This document shows, one piece after another, positions 6,454-15,155 of a stretch of 64,000 bases of DNA (the stretch's first letter is position 1; each line of letters opens with the position of its first letter). The translations under genes were made by a program, and so were the position numbers. The notes below the pieces were generated by a model, which ran no database searches, was not told where the DNA came from, and saw only the letters and a list, made by a program, of their open reading frames with translations. Source of the DNA: CAVHXA01 sp963639765 (GTDB lineage Bacteria; Bacillota; Clostridia; Oscillospirales; Oscillospiraceae); the NCBI GenBank assembly GCA_963639765.1, contig CAVHXA010000004.1, positions 1-64,000 of the forward strand, written 5' to 3'.

Positions 6454-9400
6454 ATGGCACAAACCGAGCTTCGGCGTATCCGCCGCGTGTTGGTGGCCAA
6501 CCGCGGTGAGATTGCCATCCGAGTGTTTCGTGCTTGCCACGATCTGGGACTGCGCACTATCGGCATTTATTCCAAAGAGGATATGTTCAACCTCTTTCGT
6601 ACCAAGGCGGATGAGGCTTATCTCATCGAAGCAGACTCTCCTCTGGGGGCATATCTGGACATTGACCAGATTATCCGGTTGGCAAAGGAAAAGGGCGTAG
6701 ATGCCATTCACCCCGGCTATGGATTCCTGTCCGAAAATGCGGCCTTTGCCAGAGCCTGCGAAGAAAACGGCATTCTGTTTGTCGGACCACCTTCAGGGGT
6801 ACTCGAAAAAATGGGCGACAAGCTCAACGCCAAGAAAATTGCTTTGGCATGCGGTGTACCCACGATTCCCGGAAGCAAGCAGCCGCTTACCGGTGTTCAG
6901 GAGGCACTTGACCGCGCGGAGGAATACGGATATCCGGTCCTGCTCAAGGCAGCTGCCGGCGGCGGCGGCCGCGGTATGCGGCGGGTTAACGATCCCGGAG
7001 AGATGGCAGCCGCGCTTGAAATGGTTACGGGCGAGGCGGTCAAGGCCTTTGGAAGCAGCGAAATATTTATGGAAAAATACCTCGAAGAGCCAAAGCATAT
7101 CGAGGTTCAGGTTCTGGGAGACGGGCAGGGCAATCTGGTACATCTCTTCGAGCGCGACTGTTCTCTGCAGAGACGATACCAGAAGGTTGTTGAGTTTACA
7201 CCGGCCTTCTCACTCGACACCGAAATTCGCTCCCGGCTCTACGAAGACGCCCTGAAGATTGCCCGTCAGGTTGGCTATGTCAGTGCGGGGACTGTGGAGT
7301 TTCTTGTAGATAAGCACGGAAGCCACTATTTTATCGAAATGAACCCGCGCATTCAGGTAGAACATACCGTAACCGAAGAGGTTACAGGAATAGACATTGT
7401 GCGTGCTCAGCTGCTTATTGCCGAAGGACTGCCGCTGAGTACACCGTCTATCGGCATTCGCAGTCAGACAGACGTATCCATGCGCGGCTATGCCATTCAG
7501 TGCCGTATTACCACAGAAGACCCGGCCAACAACTTTGCACCAGACACAGGAAAACTTACGGCATATCGCTCCGGCGGCGGAAACGGCGTACGTCTGGATG
7601 CGGGAAATGCCTTTACCGGCGCGGAGATTACCCCATACTACGACAGCCTGCTTGTAAAAATCACAGCACATGACAACTCCTTTCTGGGCGCGGTACGCAA
7701 GGCACTGCGTTCCGTCGGAGAGGTCAGGGTGCGCGGCGTCAAGACCAATATCCGGTTTCTGACAAACATTCTCGAAAATCCCGTGTTCCAGTCCGGAGCA
7801 TGCAGCACGCAGTTTATCGACGAAACACCGGAATTGTTCGTGTTTGGCAAAGAAGGGGATCGCGCAACCAAGGTCCTTATGCATATCGGCGATGTGATTG
7901 TCAACCACCGCGCGAAGCAGTCACCTCAGGCCGAACGCCCGACAGCGCTGACTGTTGCAGGGGAACCGGAGCCGGGGCTCAAGCAGATGCTGGACGAAAA
8001 GGGGCCGGAGGCGGTCGGCCAGTGGGTTCTGCAGCAAAAGAAGCTTCTGGTCTGTGACACAACCTTCCGTGATGCACACCAGTCGCTGTTGGCAACCCGT
8101 GTGAGAACCCGAGATCTGCTTGGGGCGGCGGAAATGACCGCCCGGGTTGAGGCCGGTGCCTTCTCCCTTGAGATGTGGGGCGGAGCCACCTTTGATGTGG
8201 CCTATCGCTATCTGCACGAAGATCCCTGGGAGCGCATGCGGCTGCTGCGCGGGAAAATTCCAAATCTGCTGTTTCAGATGCTGCTGCGCGGAGCCAATGC
8301 AGTTGGATATTCCAACTACCCGGACAATGTCATCCGTGATTTTGTCCGACAGGCAGCACAGTCCGGCGTAGATGTATTTCGCATCTTCGACTCGCTCAAC
8401 TGGCTGCCCGGTATGGAAACGGCTATAGATGAGGCTCTGAAAACCGGGAAGCTGGTAGAACCGGCCATCTGCTATACCGGCGATATTCTCGACCCGACCC
8501 GCGAAAAATACACACTCAAGTACTACGTTGGCCTGGCAAAGGAGCTCGAACGCCGTGGGGCACATGTACTTGCCATCAAGGATATGGCCGGCCTGCTTAA
8601 GCCCTATGCGGCGAAGCGACTTGTAGAGGTGCTCAAACAGGAGGTGGGTATCCCGATCAACCTGCATACGCATGACACAAGCGGAAATCAGGTAGCCAGT
8701 GTGCTGCTTGCAGCGCAGGCCGGAGTTGACATTGCCGACCTTGCCATTGCCAGCATGTCCTCCCTGACGAGCCAGCCGTCCCTCAATGCAGTTGCGGCGG
8801 CGTTGGAGGGCACTGAACGGGATATGGGCATGCACTACATGGATCTGCAGCCGCTTACAGAATACTGGCAGACGGTACGCAGCTGGTACGCTCCGTATGA
8901 AAGCGGCCTGAAATCTCCGGCAACAGAGATCTATCGTTACGAAATTCCCGGCGGACAATACACCAACCTCAAGCCGCAGGTAGAAAATCTTGGCTTGGGC
9001 AATCGTTTCGCAGAGGTTAAGGAAATGTATCGCCGTGTCAACGACATGCTGGGGGATATTGTCAAGGTTACACCGTCATCCAAGGTAGTGGGGGATCTTG
9101 CCATCTTTATGGTACAAAACGATCTGACACCGGAGAATATTCTGCAAAAGGGCAAGGATCTGAACTATCCGGACAGTACCATCAGCTATTTCAGCGGCAT
9201 GATGGGCCAGCCCGCCTGGGGCTTTGATGCCGAGCTGCAGAAGATAGTCCTCAAGGGCCAAAAGCCCATTACATGTCGCCCCGGAGAGCTGCTGCCGCCC
9301 GTCAATTACGACGAGGTTCGTCAGGCACTGCAGCCCTATGTGACGGAGCCGACCATGGAAGAAATCCTCAGCTATGTGATGTATCCAAAGGTCGTGGAGG

Positions 9401-9888
9401 AATACTATCAATTCCGAAATAAATTTGGCGACCTGTCCACGCTTGAAACGCCGGTGTTCTTCAACGGTATGGCTCAGGGCGAGACAACAACGATGACCAT
9501 CGATGAGGGCAAGACCCTGATTATACGCTATATCGGTCTGGGAGAGGCCAACGAAGACGGCACACGACAGGTGGTGTTTGAGCTCAATGGTGTTCGCCGT
9601 GAGATTACAATAAAAGACGAAAGCGCCAAGGCAACGGGGAAAGCCGTTATTATGGCCAATCCGGACAATCTCCTTGAAACCGGAGCCAGCATTCAGGGTA
9701 TGGTATCCAAACTTCTGGTCAGGCAGGGCGATGCGGTTCATACCAATGATGTGCTTGCGATTGTAGAGGCTATGAAGATGGAGACCTCTGTGGTGGCCCG
9801 CTGTGATGGTGTAGTGGATCAGATTTTTGCAGAATCCGGCCAGACCGTAAAGGCCGGCGAGCTGCTTGTTCGACTTCGCGCAGAATAG
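6454..9888 (+). CDS. pyc: Pyruvate carboxylase
   Basis: A 1144-residue, full-length single-chain enzyme that carboxylates pyruvate to oxaloacetate with ATP, bicarbonate and biotin. The N-terminal biotin carboxylase part (about 1-460) starts with RRVLVANRGEIAIRVFRA and carries the ATP-grasp glycine loop KAAAGGGGRGMR and the FIEMNPRIQVEHTVTEEVTG motif. The carboxyltransferase part (about 530-830) has LLVCDTTFRDAHQSLLATR, IKDMAG and the metal-binding LHTHDTSGN. The C-terminal biotinyl domain has the biotin-accepting lysine in VEAMKMET. The ribosome binding site AAGGAG lies 8 bases before the ATG. The gene is alone on its transcript. It serves anaplerosis or gluconeogenesis in a fermenter. Confidence 0.97.
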   Translation: MAQTELRRIRRVLVANRGEIAIRVFRACHDLGLRTIGIYSKEDMFNLFRTKADEAYLIEADSPLGAYLDIDQIIRLAKEKGVDAIHPGYGFLSENAAFARACEENGILFVGPPSGVLEKMGDKLNAKKIALACGVPTIPGSKQPLTGVQEALDRAEEYGYPVLLKAAAGGGGRGMRRVNDPGEMAAALEMVTGEAVKAFGSSEIFMEKYLEEPKHIEVQVLGDGQGNLVHLFERDCSLQRRYQKVVEFTPAFSLDTEIRSRLYEDALKIARQVGYVSAGTVEFLVDKHGSHYFIEMNPRIQVEHTVTEEVTGIDIVRAQLLIAEGLPLSTPSIGIRSQTDVSMRGYAIQCRITTEDPANNFAPDTGKLTAYRSGGGNGVRLDAGNAFTGAEITPYYDSLLVKITAHDNSFLGAVRKALRSVGEVRVRGVKTNIRFLTNILENPVFQSGACSTQFIDETPELFVFGKEGDRATKVLMHIGDVIVNHRAKQSPQAERPTALTVAGEPEPGLKQMLDEKGPEAVGQWVLQQKKLLVCDTTFRDAHQSLLATRVRTRDLLGAAEMTARVEAGAFSLEMWGGATFDVAYRYLHEDPWERMRLLRGKIPNLLFQMLLRGANAVGYSNYPDNVIRDFVRQAAQSGVDVFRIFDSLNWLPGMETAIDEALKTGKLVEPAICYTGDILDPTREKYTLKYYVGLAKELERRGAHVLAIKDMAGLLKPYAAKRLVEVLKQEVGIPINLHTHDTSGNQVASVLLAAQAGVDIADLAIASMSSLTSQPSLNAVAAALEGTERDMGMHYMDLQPLTEYWQTVRSWYAPYESGLKSPATEIYRYEIPGGQYTNLKPQVENLGLGNRFAEVKEMYRRVNDMLGDIVKVTPSSKVVGDLAIFMVQNDLTPENILQKGKDLNYPDSTISYFSGMMGQPAWGFDAELQKIVLKGQKPITCRPGELLPPVNYDEVRQALQPYVTEPTMEEILSYVMYPKVVEEYYQFRNKFGDLSTLETPVFFNGMAQGETTTMTIDEGKTLIIRYIGLGEANEDGTRQVVFELNGVRREITIKDESAKATGKAVIMANPDNLLETGASIQGMVSKLLVRQGDAVHTNDVLAIVEAMKMETSVVARCDGVVDQIFAESGQTVKAGELLVRLRAE

Positions 9889-9945
9889 GGCAGCGCAACC
9901 TTTGCAAAAATAAAAAAGGCTGAAAAAGCTCCCCCAACTGATATG

Positions 9946-9979
9946 TACCCCCAATACCGGACATCCGGTATTGGGGGTA
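9946..9979. terminator. Perfect 15-base palindrome between convergent genes
   Basis: The arms at 9946-9960 and 9965-9979 are exactly complementary around the loop ACAT (TACCCCCAATACCGG and its reverse). It sits after pyc and before the converging mrp gene, where a two-way terminator would be expected, but no long T-tract follows on either side. The preceding TG makes TGTACCCCCAATACCGGACA, which resembles the end of an IS3-type element and lies just before the transposase remnant. Confidence 0.5.
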
Positions 9980-9986
9980 TTGCAAT

Positions 9987-10103
9987 ATGAAATACAGCTA
10001 TAAGTACAAGCGAATATGCATGAAATGCACCGGAAGGAGAAATGGCCGGAGACGCCCGAGGGCATCCGCCGGGGGAGCTTTCGCCGTATCATTCGGCAGG
10101 AGT
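9987..10103 (+). pseudogene. Remnant of an IS3-family OrfA-type transposase
   Basis: From the ATG at 9987 the reading is MKYSYKYKR, the standard opening of IS150/IS3-like OrfA helix-turn-helix proteins. After a frame change near 10020-10040 the same family motif continues as WPETPEGIRRGSFRRIIRQ from 10043, ending at a TGA at 10102. The rest of the transposase is missing. The two matching pieces in different frames, in the right order and spacing, make this a decayed gene rather than chance. Confidence 0.7.
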
Positions 10104-10120
10104 GATCAGAAATCATCTGT

Positions 10121-10217
10121 CGGATCGGGGAAGAAAACCGAAGCCGTATTCCGGATATGTCAGGGCTTGATGACAATGAGGCAGCAAAAAGGATCCGCAA
10201 AGCACCACAGGTGCAAT
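10121..10217. repeat. Diverged dispersed repeat, copy A
   Basis: These 97 bases align without gaps to 61398-61494 with 66 identities counted by hand. The best-conserved stretches are GCTTGATGAC and CGCAAAGCACC. In one frame both copies read C-x-I-G-x-E-x-R, then LDD, then RKAPQ, so the sequence may once have been coding. It directly follows the transposase remnant. Confidence 0.6.
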
Positions 10218-10232
10218 GAAGCAATGCTGCCT

Positions 10233-11054
10233 TTACAGCTGCTCCAGGGCAGCTGTCATTTCGCCCAGCCAGTCTCCGTCAAACAGCTCAATCATGCCGG
10301 CATCGCAGGCAGCGGCCAGCTTGGGATTGATGGGAATACGGGCTGTGTTCGGAATCCCGTTTTCACGGGCCAGCTCTTCTGCATGACTCTGGCCAAAGAT
10401 GCTGTGACGGCTGCCGCAGTCGGGACATTGAAAATAAGACAGATTTTCTACCAGACCAAGAACGGGAATGTTCAGCATTCCGGCCATTTTAACGGCTTTT
10501 TCCACAATCATGCTCACCAGCTCCTGCGGACTGGTTACGACAATAATTCCGCTGACCGGCATGGACTGAAAAACACTCAGCGGAACGTCGCCGGTCCCGG
10601 GAGGCATGTCTACGAACATGAAATCAACCTGGTTCCAGACAACATCCGTCCAGAACTGCATGGCGGTTCCGGCAATCACGGGACCGCGCCAGACAACAGG
10701 ATCTGTTTCGTTTTCAAGGAGGAGGTTGATGCTCATAACCTCAATGCCGGTTTTGCTCATTACAGGAAAGATCCCCAGCTCGTTGCCGGTGGTGGGCCCC
10801 TTCAGACCAAAAGCCTTTGGGATACTGGGGCCGGTGATATCGGCATCAAGAATGGCAGTCTGGTGGCCGCGACGCTGCATGCCAACGGCAAGCAGAGATG
10901 TGACGAGACTCTTGCCGACACCGCCTTTTCCGCTGACAACGCCGATAATTTTTTTTACTTTTGTGCCGTCAAGCGGCTGCTTGATCAGACTTTCCGCCGT
11001 CCGTTCCGAGCAGCTTGAGCTGCAGGACTCGCAGTTGTGGGTACAGTCACTCAT
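10233..11054 (-). CDS. mrp: Mrp/NBP35-type P-loop ATPase, iron-sulfur carrier
   Basis: About 273 residues from the ATG at 11054, chosen because AAAGGAGA lies 12 bases upstream; a longer reading to 11096 has no such site. The protein opens with a Cys-rich segment, CTHNCESCSSSCSE, and has the deviant Walker A motif VVSGKGGVGKSLVTSLLAVG. DMPPGTGD forms the second nucleotide site. Two Cys in FQCPDCGSRHSIFG are those thought to hold a 4Fe-4S cluster between two subunits. Mrp proteins load and transfer iron-sulfur clusters in the cytoplasm. It converges on pyc and stands alone. Confidence 0.93.
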   Translation of the reverse strand: MSDCTHNCESCSSSCSERTAESLIKQPLDGTKVKKIIGVVSGKGGVGKSLVTSLLAVGMQRRGHQTAILDADITGPSIPKAFGLKGPTTGNELGIFPVMSKTGIEVMSINLLLENETDPVVWRGPVIAGTAMQFWTDVVWNQVDFMFVDMPPGTGDVPLSVFQSMPVSGIIVVTSPQELVSMIVEKAVKMAGMLNIPVLGLVENLSYFQCPDCGSRHSIFGQSHAEELARENGIPNTARIPINPKLAAACDAGMIELFDGDWLGEMTAALEQL

Positions 11055-11229
11055 TATGGGTTGGATCTCCTTTTTGTTGGATTTGGTAAAAAACACTTTT
11101 ATTGAGAAGTCTCAGCCCCGGTGTGCAAAGGAAAATCTCCGGGACCGGGGGAGAAAGAGCGTTTTTCGGGGAAGTGCAATTTATTTGCGCAGGCCACGCA
11201 GGCACGATGACGGTGCTGTATCAGATGCC

Positions 11230-12228
11230 TTAGGCCCAACAGGTATCCTCGGCCTCGTTGCGGCGGCTTCGGCGCATCAGGTCGTTTACCACGACACGGG
11301 GGTCGCGGCCTTCGTAAAGAATGCTGTAGGCCTCCTGAAGAATGGGCATTTCCACGGCGGCCCGACGACTGAGAATCAATCCGGAACGGGCGGCATAATA
11401 CCCTTCTACTATGGCACCAACCTGATCCATTGCGTCCTGCGCGCACAGCCCGCGGCCGATAAGGATGCCGGCTCTGCGGTTTCTTGAGTGCATTGAGGTG
11501 CAGGTGACAATCAGGTCGCCGATGCCGGTTAGACCTGCAAAAGTTTCACGCTGACCGCCGAGCGCAAGACCCAGACGAGCCATTTCAGTCAGACCGCGGG
11601 TCATTAAAAGAGCCTTGCTGTTGTCGCCAAGCCCCAGACCGTCACAGATCCCGGCACACAGGGCAATGACGTTTTTCAGCGCGCCGCCCAGTTCGACGCC
11701 AACAATGTCTGAGCTGGTGTATACGCGGAACCGATCGCTCATAAAGGCATCCTGAACCGCTCGGGCGTCCTCCTTGCGCAGGGCAGCAGCAACGCAGCCG
11801 GTTGGAATGCCGCGGGCAACCTCTTCGGCATGAGAAGGCCCGGACAGAACGGCGCTTTGTCTGCCGGAAGCAGCCTCGATAACCTGACTCATACGCAGGC
11901 ATGTGCCGTATTCTATACCTTTGGCAACACACACGGGCAGGGCCTTGCCGAGAAACGGCGCAGCCTGTTCGGCCAGAGCACGGATTCCGACCGACGGTGC
12001 CGCAAATACCGCAAGCTCCACATTGTCCAGCGCATGCGCCAGCGAGGCAGTATGGCGCAGATCCTGCGGAAGCTCCACACCGCTCAGGCGGGGATTGCTT
12101 CGTGTTTCGCGCAGATGCTCTGCCTGTTCCTGACGACGGCTGTAGAGTATGGTGTCGTGACCGTTTAGGGTCAGCACCATGGCCAGAGCAGTGCCCCAGG
12201 CACCACTGCCGAGCACACAGGCTTTCAT
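11230..12228 (-). CDS. gpsA: Glycerol-3-phosphate dehydrogenase [NAD(P)+]
   Basis: 332 residues, normal family length. It reduces dihydroxyacetone phosphate to sn-glycerol 3-phosphate, the backbone of phospholipids. The N-terminus CVLGSGAWGTALAMVL is the dinucleotide-binding loop. CVAKGIEYGTCLRMSQV and VLSGPSHAEEVARG are family motifs, and the catalytic lysine region is VELGGALKNVIALCAGI. The ribosome binding site GGGAGGA stands just before the ATG. It follows plsY by 2 bases, and the two enzymes act in sequence: GpsA makes the glycerol phosphate that PlsY acylates. Confidence 0.96.
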   Translation of the reverse strand: MKACVLGSGAWGTALAMVLTLNGHDTILYSRRQEQAEHLRETRSNPRLSGVELPQDLRHTASLAHALDNVELAVFAAPSVGIRALAEQAAPFLGKALPVCVAKGIEYGTCLRMSQVIEAASGRQSAVLSGPSHAEEVARGIPTGCVAAALRKEDARAVQDAFMSDRFRVYTSSDIVGVELGGALKNVIALCAGICDGLGLGDNSKALLMTRGLTEMARLGLALGGQRETFAGLTGIGDLIVTCTSMHSRNRRAGILIGRGLCAQDAMDQVGAIVEGYYAARSGLILSRRAAVEMPILQEAYSILYEGRDPRVVVNDLMRRSRRNEAEDTCWA

Positions 12229-12230
12229 AC

Positions 12231-12857
12231 TCAGTCCTCCCGATGTCTGATACTGAATTTGGACTCTGTTCCACTCAGCAGACGCTGAATGTTGGCCCGA
12301 TGGCGGTAAATGTCAAACCAGCCGATAAGAGACATGGCCACGATCCAGGGATGACCCCGGAAAACAACGGCAAAGGCGATCGGATACAGTCCGGCTGCGA
12401 TAATGGAACCAAGCGAGACATATTTTGTAATAATTACGACAACCAGAAACAGAGAGAACAAAACGACAAAGATCCGCCAGTCCATAAAGATGGCCAGGGC
12501 TCCGGTCGACAGAATTCCCTTGCCGCCGTGAAAATCATAGTATACGGGGAAGGAATGCCCGATTACGGCAGCCAGACCGCCGAGCATCTGCCCCTCGGGC
12601 CCGAGGCCGGAGTTCTGCAGCAAAAGGCCCCCAATCCAGCAGCCAAGAAAGACCTTGCACAGGTCAATGAGAATCACGCACAAGGTGGCGGGCCCGCCAA
12701 AGGTACGCATGAAATTGGTCATGCCGGCATTGCCGCTTCCGTGGGACCGGATATCATCGTGAAAGATCCGCTTTGAAAGCAGGATTGCACCGTTGAGACT
12801 GCCAAGGAGATAGCCGACCAGAACGGTCAGGGGGATGCGCCAAAGTAAAGAAGTCAT
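12231..12857 (-). CDS. plsY: Acyl-phosphate:glycerol-3-phosphate acyltransferase
   Basis: A 208-residue polytopic membrane protein with about five hydrophobic segments. It transfers an acyl group from acyl-phosphate to glycerol 3-phosphate, the first step of phospholipid synthesis in most Gram-positives. Family motifs are visible: GYLLGSLNGAILLSK near the N-terminus, DIRSHGSGNAGMTNFMRTFG, and GHSFPVYYDFHGGKGILSTG (the substrate-binding loop). It overlaps the end of der by four bases (ATGA) and precedes gpsA, so the pair is coupled to the GTPase gene. Confidence 0.95.
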   Translation of the reverse strand: MTSLLWRIPLTVLVGYLLGSLNGAILLSKRIFHDDIRSHGSGNAGMTNFMRTFGGPATLCVILIDLCKVFLGCWIGGLLLQNSGLGPEGQMLGGLAAVIGHSFPVYYDFHGGKGILSTGALAIFMDWRIFVVLFSLFLVVVIITKYVSLGSIIAAGLYPIAFAVVFRGHPWIVAMSLIGWFDIYRHRANIQRLLSGTESKFSIRHRED

Positions 12858-14185
12858 TCCTGATCGCCTTTCTGCCGGATCGTCAGGCGGATGGGAGTGC
12901 CTGTTAGTGAAAAGACGCTTCGTATCTGGTTTTCGATGTAGCGCTGGTAGGAAAAGTGAAATAACTTCGCATCGTTGCAGAACAGCACAAAGTGCGGCGG
13001 TCTGACGCCTGTCTGCGTGATGTAGTATATTTTCAGACGACGGCCCTTGTCGGTGGGCGGCTGCACTCGGGCGGTAGCGTCGGCCAGAATGGAATTGAGC
13101 ATGCCTGTGGTGATGCGCATGGTGTTCTGGTCGTGGACGTAGTTGATGACTTCAAAGAGACGGTTGACGCGCTGACCTGTGAGAGCGGAGATGAACAGGA
13201 CAGGTGCATAGGTCATGTAGCTGAGATCCCGCCGAATTTCTTCGGTCATCCGGTCCATGGTATTTGTATCCTTTTCTATGGCGTCCCACTTGTTTACGAC
13301 CAGAATGCAGGCTTTTCCTGCTTCGTGGGCAAGACCGGCAACTTTTGTATCCTGCTCGGTCACACACTGGGCCGCGTCGATCATGATTACGCAGACGTCA
13401 CAGCGCTCAATAGCGGCAACAGCACGCAGATTGCTGTATTTTTCAACGGCGCTGTCTACCTTGCTCCTGCGCCGCAGGCCTGCCGTATCGATAAAGATGT
13501 ATTTTCCGAATTCGTTTTCAAATGGAGTATCCACGGCGTCTCGCGTGGTACCGGCCATGTCGGCCACAATTACACGCTCGCTGCCCAGGATGCGGTTGAT
13601 CAGGCTGGATTTGCCAACGTTGGGCTTGCCGATCACGGCGACCCGGATGACATCGTCCTGTTCGTCTTCGATGGCTGCATCGACCGGCGGAAAGGCTGCT
13701 ACACAGCGGTCCAGAAGATCACCTGTGCCGTGGCCGTGCAGGGCGGAGGTTTCAACGGGATCTCCAAGGCCGAGATTATAGAACTCATAGACGTCGGGGT
13801 TTGTAAAACCGGTAGAGTCGCATTTGTTTACTGCAAGAACCACGGGCTTTTTTGCACGCAAAAGCATGGACGCAACGTCTGCGTCGGCAGCGGTTACGCC
13901 TACCGTAACGTCTGTGACCATGATGATCACATCTGCGGATTCGATGGCAAGCTCCGCCTGATGCCGCATGAACAGCAATATCTCACTGTCGGTTTTGGGC
14001 TCGATTCCTCCGGTGTCAACCAGAAGAAAGTCCCTACCGTTCCAGTCGCAGTCGGCATACAGCCGGTCGCGTGTTACACCCGGAGTGTCCTCTACGATGG
14101 AAAGACGTTTTCCAACCAGCTTGTTAAACAGCATGGACTTGCCGACGTTGGGGCGGCCAACAATGGCTACAAGGGGTTTTGGCAT
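12854..14185 (-). CDS. der: Ribosome-assembly GTPase Der (EngA)
   Basis: 443 residues from the ATG at 14185, fixed by an exact AGGAGGTA six bases upstream; the open frame extends further but lacks a site. Two GTPase domains stand in tandem, which defines the family. The first has GRPNVGKS and DTPGVTRDR, with NKCD near residue 118; the second has GKPNVGKSS and DMAGTTRD, with NKWD. A KH-like C-terminal domain of about 90 residues follows. Der is needed for maturation of the 50S subunit. It sits behind yceD-rpmF with a terminator between, so its expression may depend on read-through or a weak promoter of its own. Confidence 0.96.
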   Translation of the reverse strand: MPKPLVAIVGRPNVGKSMLFNKLVGKRLSIVEDTPGVTRDRLYADCDWNGRDFLLVDTGGIEPKTDSEILLFMRHQAELAIESADVIIMVTDVTVGVTAADADVASMLLRAKKPVVLAVNKCDSTGFTNPDVYEFYNLGLGDPVETSALHGHGTGDLLDRCVAAFPPVDAAIEDEQDDVIRVAVIGKPNVGKSSLINRILGSERVIVADMAGTTRDAVDTPFENEFGKYIFIDTAGLRRRSKVDSAVEKYSNLRAVAAIERCDVCVIMIDAAQCVTEQDTKVAGLAHEAGKACILVVNKWDAIEKDTNTMDRMTEEIRRDLSYMTYAPVLFISALTGQRVNRLFEVINYVHDQNTMRITTGMLNSILADATARVQPPTDKGRRLKIYYITQTGVRPPHFVLFCNDAKLFHFSYQRYIENQIRSVFSLTGTPIRLTIRQKGDQE

Positions 14186-14214
14186 GATTGTACCTCCTGA
14201 AGGGGATAAAAGAA

Positions 14215-14241
14215 AAGAGAAGGATCGCCGACCCTCCTCTT
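14215..14241 (-). terminator. Terminator between rpmF and der
   Basis: Read on the minus strand, AAGAGGAGGG and TCCTTCTCTT form a 10-pair stem (two G-U pairs) around a 7-base loop, followed by TTCTTTTATC. It lies in the 69-base gap after rpmF and may separate expression of the ribosomal gene from der-plsY-gpsA. Confidence 0.6.
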
Positions 14242-14254
14242 GCCTTTTCGCCAA

Positions 14255-14440
14255 TTATTTCGCCTGTGCAGCGGAAATAACCTCACGTCCGTTGTATTTG
14301 CCGCAGCCCTGGCAAATACGGTGCGGCAGGTGATAGGCACCGCACTCGCACTTGACGAGGTTGGGGGCAGAGAGCTTCCAAACGTTGGAGCGACGTTTGT
14401 CGCGGCGGGCTTTGGAGACCTTACATTTTGGAACGGCCAT
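14255..14440 (-). CDS. rpmF: 50S ribosomal protein L32, zinc-ribbon form
   Basis: 61 residues, normal length for L32. It opens with MAVPKCKVSKARRDKRRSN and has two Cys pairs, KCECGAYHLPH and ICQGCGKYNG, so this is the zinc-binding form. The ATG at 14440 follows a GGAGGTGTAACC site. It lies directly behind yceD, the common bacterial order. L32 is part of the large subunit near the exit-tunnel side. Confidence 0.96.
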   Translation of the reverse strand: MAVPKCKVSKARRDKRRSNVWKLSAPNLVKCECGAYHLPHRICQGCGKYNGREVISAAQAK

Positions 14441-14478
14441 GGTTACACCTCCTTGGGAAAATACCGATGCGGTATGAT

Positions 14479-14994
14479 TTATGTGTTTGTATTCGGATCC
14501 TGCAAAAGCTGCCCCAGAACAGCCATACGGGGATCGACAGGCTTTTTGCACGGACAGGGTCCGCAGTTGAGATCGGCTCCGCAAATGGGGCACAGACCCT
14601 TGCAGTCTTCTGCGCACAGAAGCTTGGCAGGAACCGCAAAGACAAAGGCTGTGGTGAGAATCTCGTCCAGATCGGCATCGTCGCCCTGCAGTTCAAAGGT
14701 CCACAGGTCTTCGCTCTGACCGTCATCTCCGCCTGCGGTGAGAACGGCACGTACGGGAACGTCGAACGGACGCAGGAAGGGCTTTGCACAGCGGTCACAT
14801 ACACAGTGAAGCGTGGTCTGCAGCCGGGCGGTAAGGATCAGAACTCCGGCCGTATTTCGGACCTGGCCCTGAGCCGAAACAGGCTCGGGCGCAAGAGCCG
14901 TTGACCCGAATTCCAGCTCGCTGAGGTCGAGCTGTGTCTGGAAGGGGACCGATTGGCCGGGACTGTCGATGATTTTTGTCAGGGTAAGCAGCAT
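14479..14994 (-). CDS. yceD: YceD-family (DUF177) protein
   Basis: About 171 residues from the ATG at 14994, six bases behind GGAGAG. The family is defined by its place before rpmF and by a Cys-rich core. Here C-V-C-D-R-C-A-K-P-F (about residue 65) and a C-terminal cluster, LCAEDCKGLCPICGADLNCG followed by CPCKKP, suggest zinc binding. YceD is linked to 23S rRNA accumulation in bacteria and plants, but its molecular role is not settled. A good promoter stands upstream and the gene shares its transcript with rpmF. Confidence 0.88.
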   Translation of the reverse strand: MLLTLTKIIDSPGQSVPFQTQLDLSELEFGSTALAPEPVSAQGQVRNTAGVLILTARLQTTLHCVCDRCAKPFLRPFDVPVRAVLTAGGDDGQSEDLWTFELQGDDADLDEILTTAFVFAVPAKLLCAEDCKGLCPICGADLNCGPCPCKKPVDPRMAVLGQLLQDPNTNT

Positions 14995-15026
14995 GGAATC
15001 TCTCCGTTCACAGTCAAGCATTCTTC

Positions 15027-15055
15027 ATTATACGGGCTTGGGCAGTTGTTGTCAA
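15027..15055 (-). promoter_or_regulatory. Promoter of yceD-rpmF
   Basis: On the minus strand TTGACA (15055-15050) and TATAAT (15032-15027) are 17 bases apart, a perfect consensus pair, about 35 bases before the yceD start. Confidence 0.85.
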
Positions 15056-15102
15056 TTGGTTTTTTCCGACCAACGGACAATCTTTTATGCAGCTGCGGAC
15101 TC

Positions 15103-15131
15103 TTGACATCCTTCGGTCGGATAGGTATGGT
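15103..15131 (+). promoter_or_regulatory. Promoter of the pseudouridine synthase gene
   Basis: TTGACA (15103-15108) and TATGGT (15126-15131) are 17 bases apart, 25 bases before the coding start. It is divergent from the yceD promoter. Confidence 0.65.
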
Positions 15132-15155
15132 AGAGGCACGTATGGGGGTGGACCT

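Noticed and set aside
7921..8958. A 345-codon open frame on the minus strand inside pyc.
   Set aside because: It lies fully inside a clear gene, has no family motifs and has a composition typical of a mirrored coding strand.
11136..11154. Short TCTCC/GGAGA inverted repeat between gpsA and mrp, considered as a terminator.
   Set aside because: Only five pairs and a weak tail; it could be chance.
12992..14200. A 402-codon open frame opposite der.
   Set aside because: Antisense to a certain gene; no motif seen.
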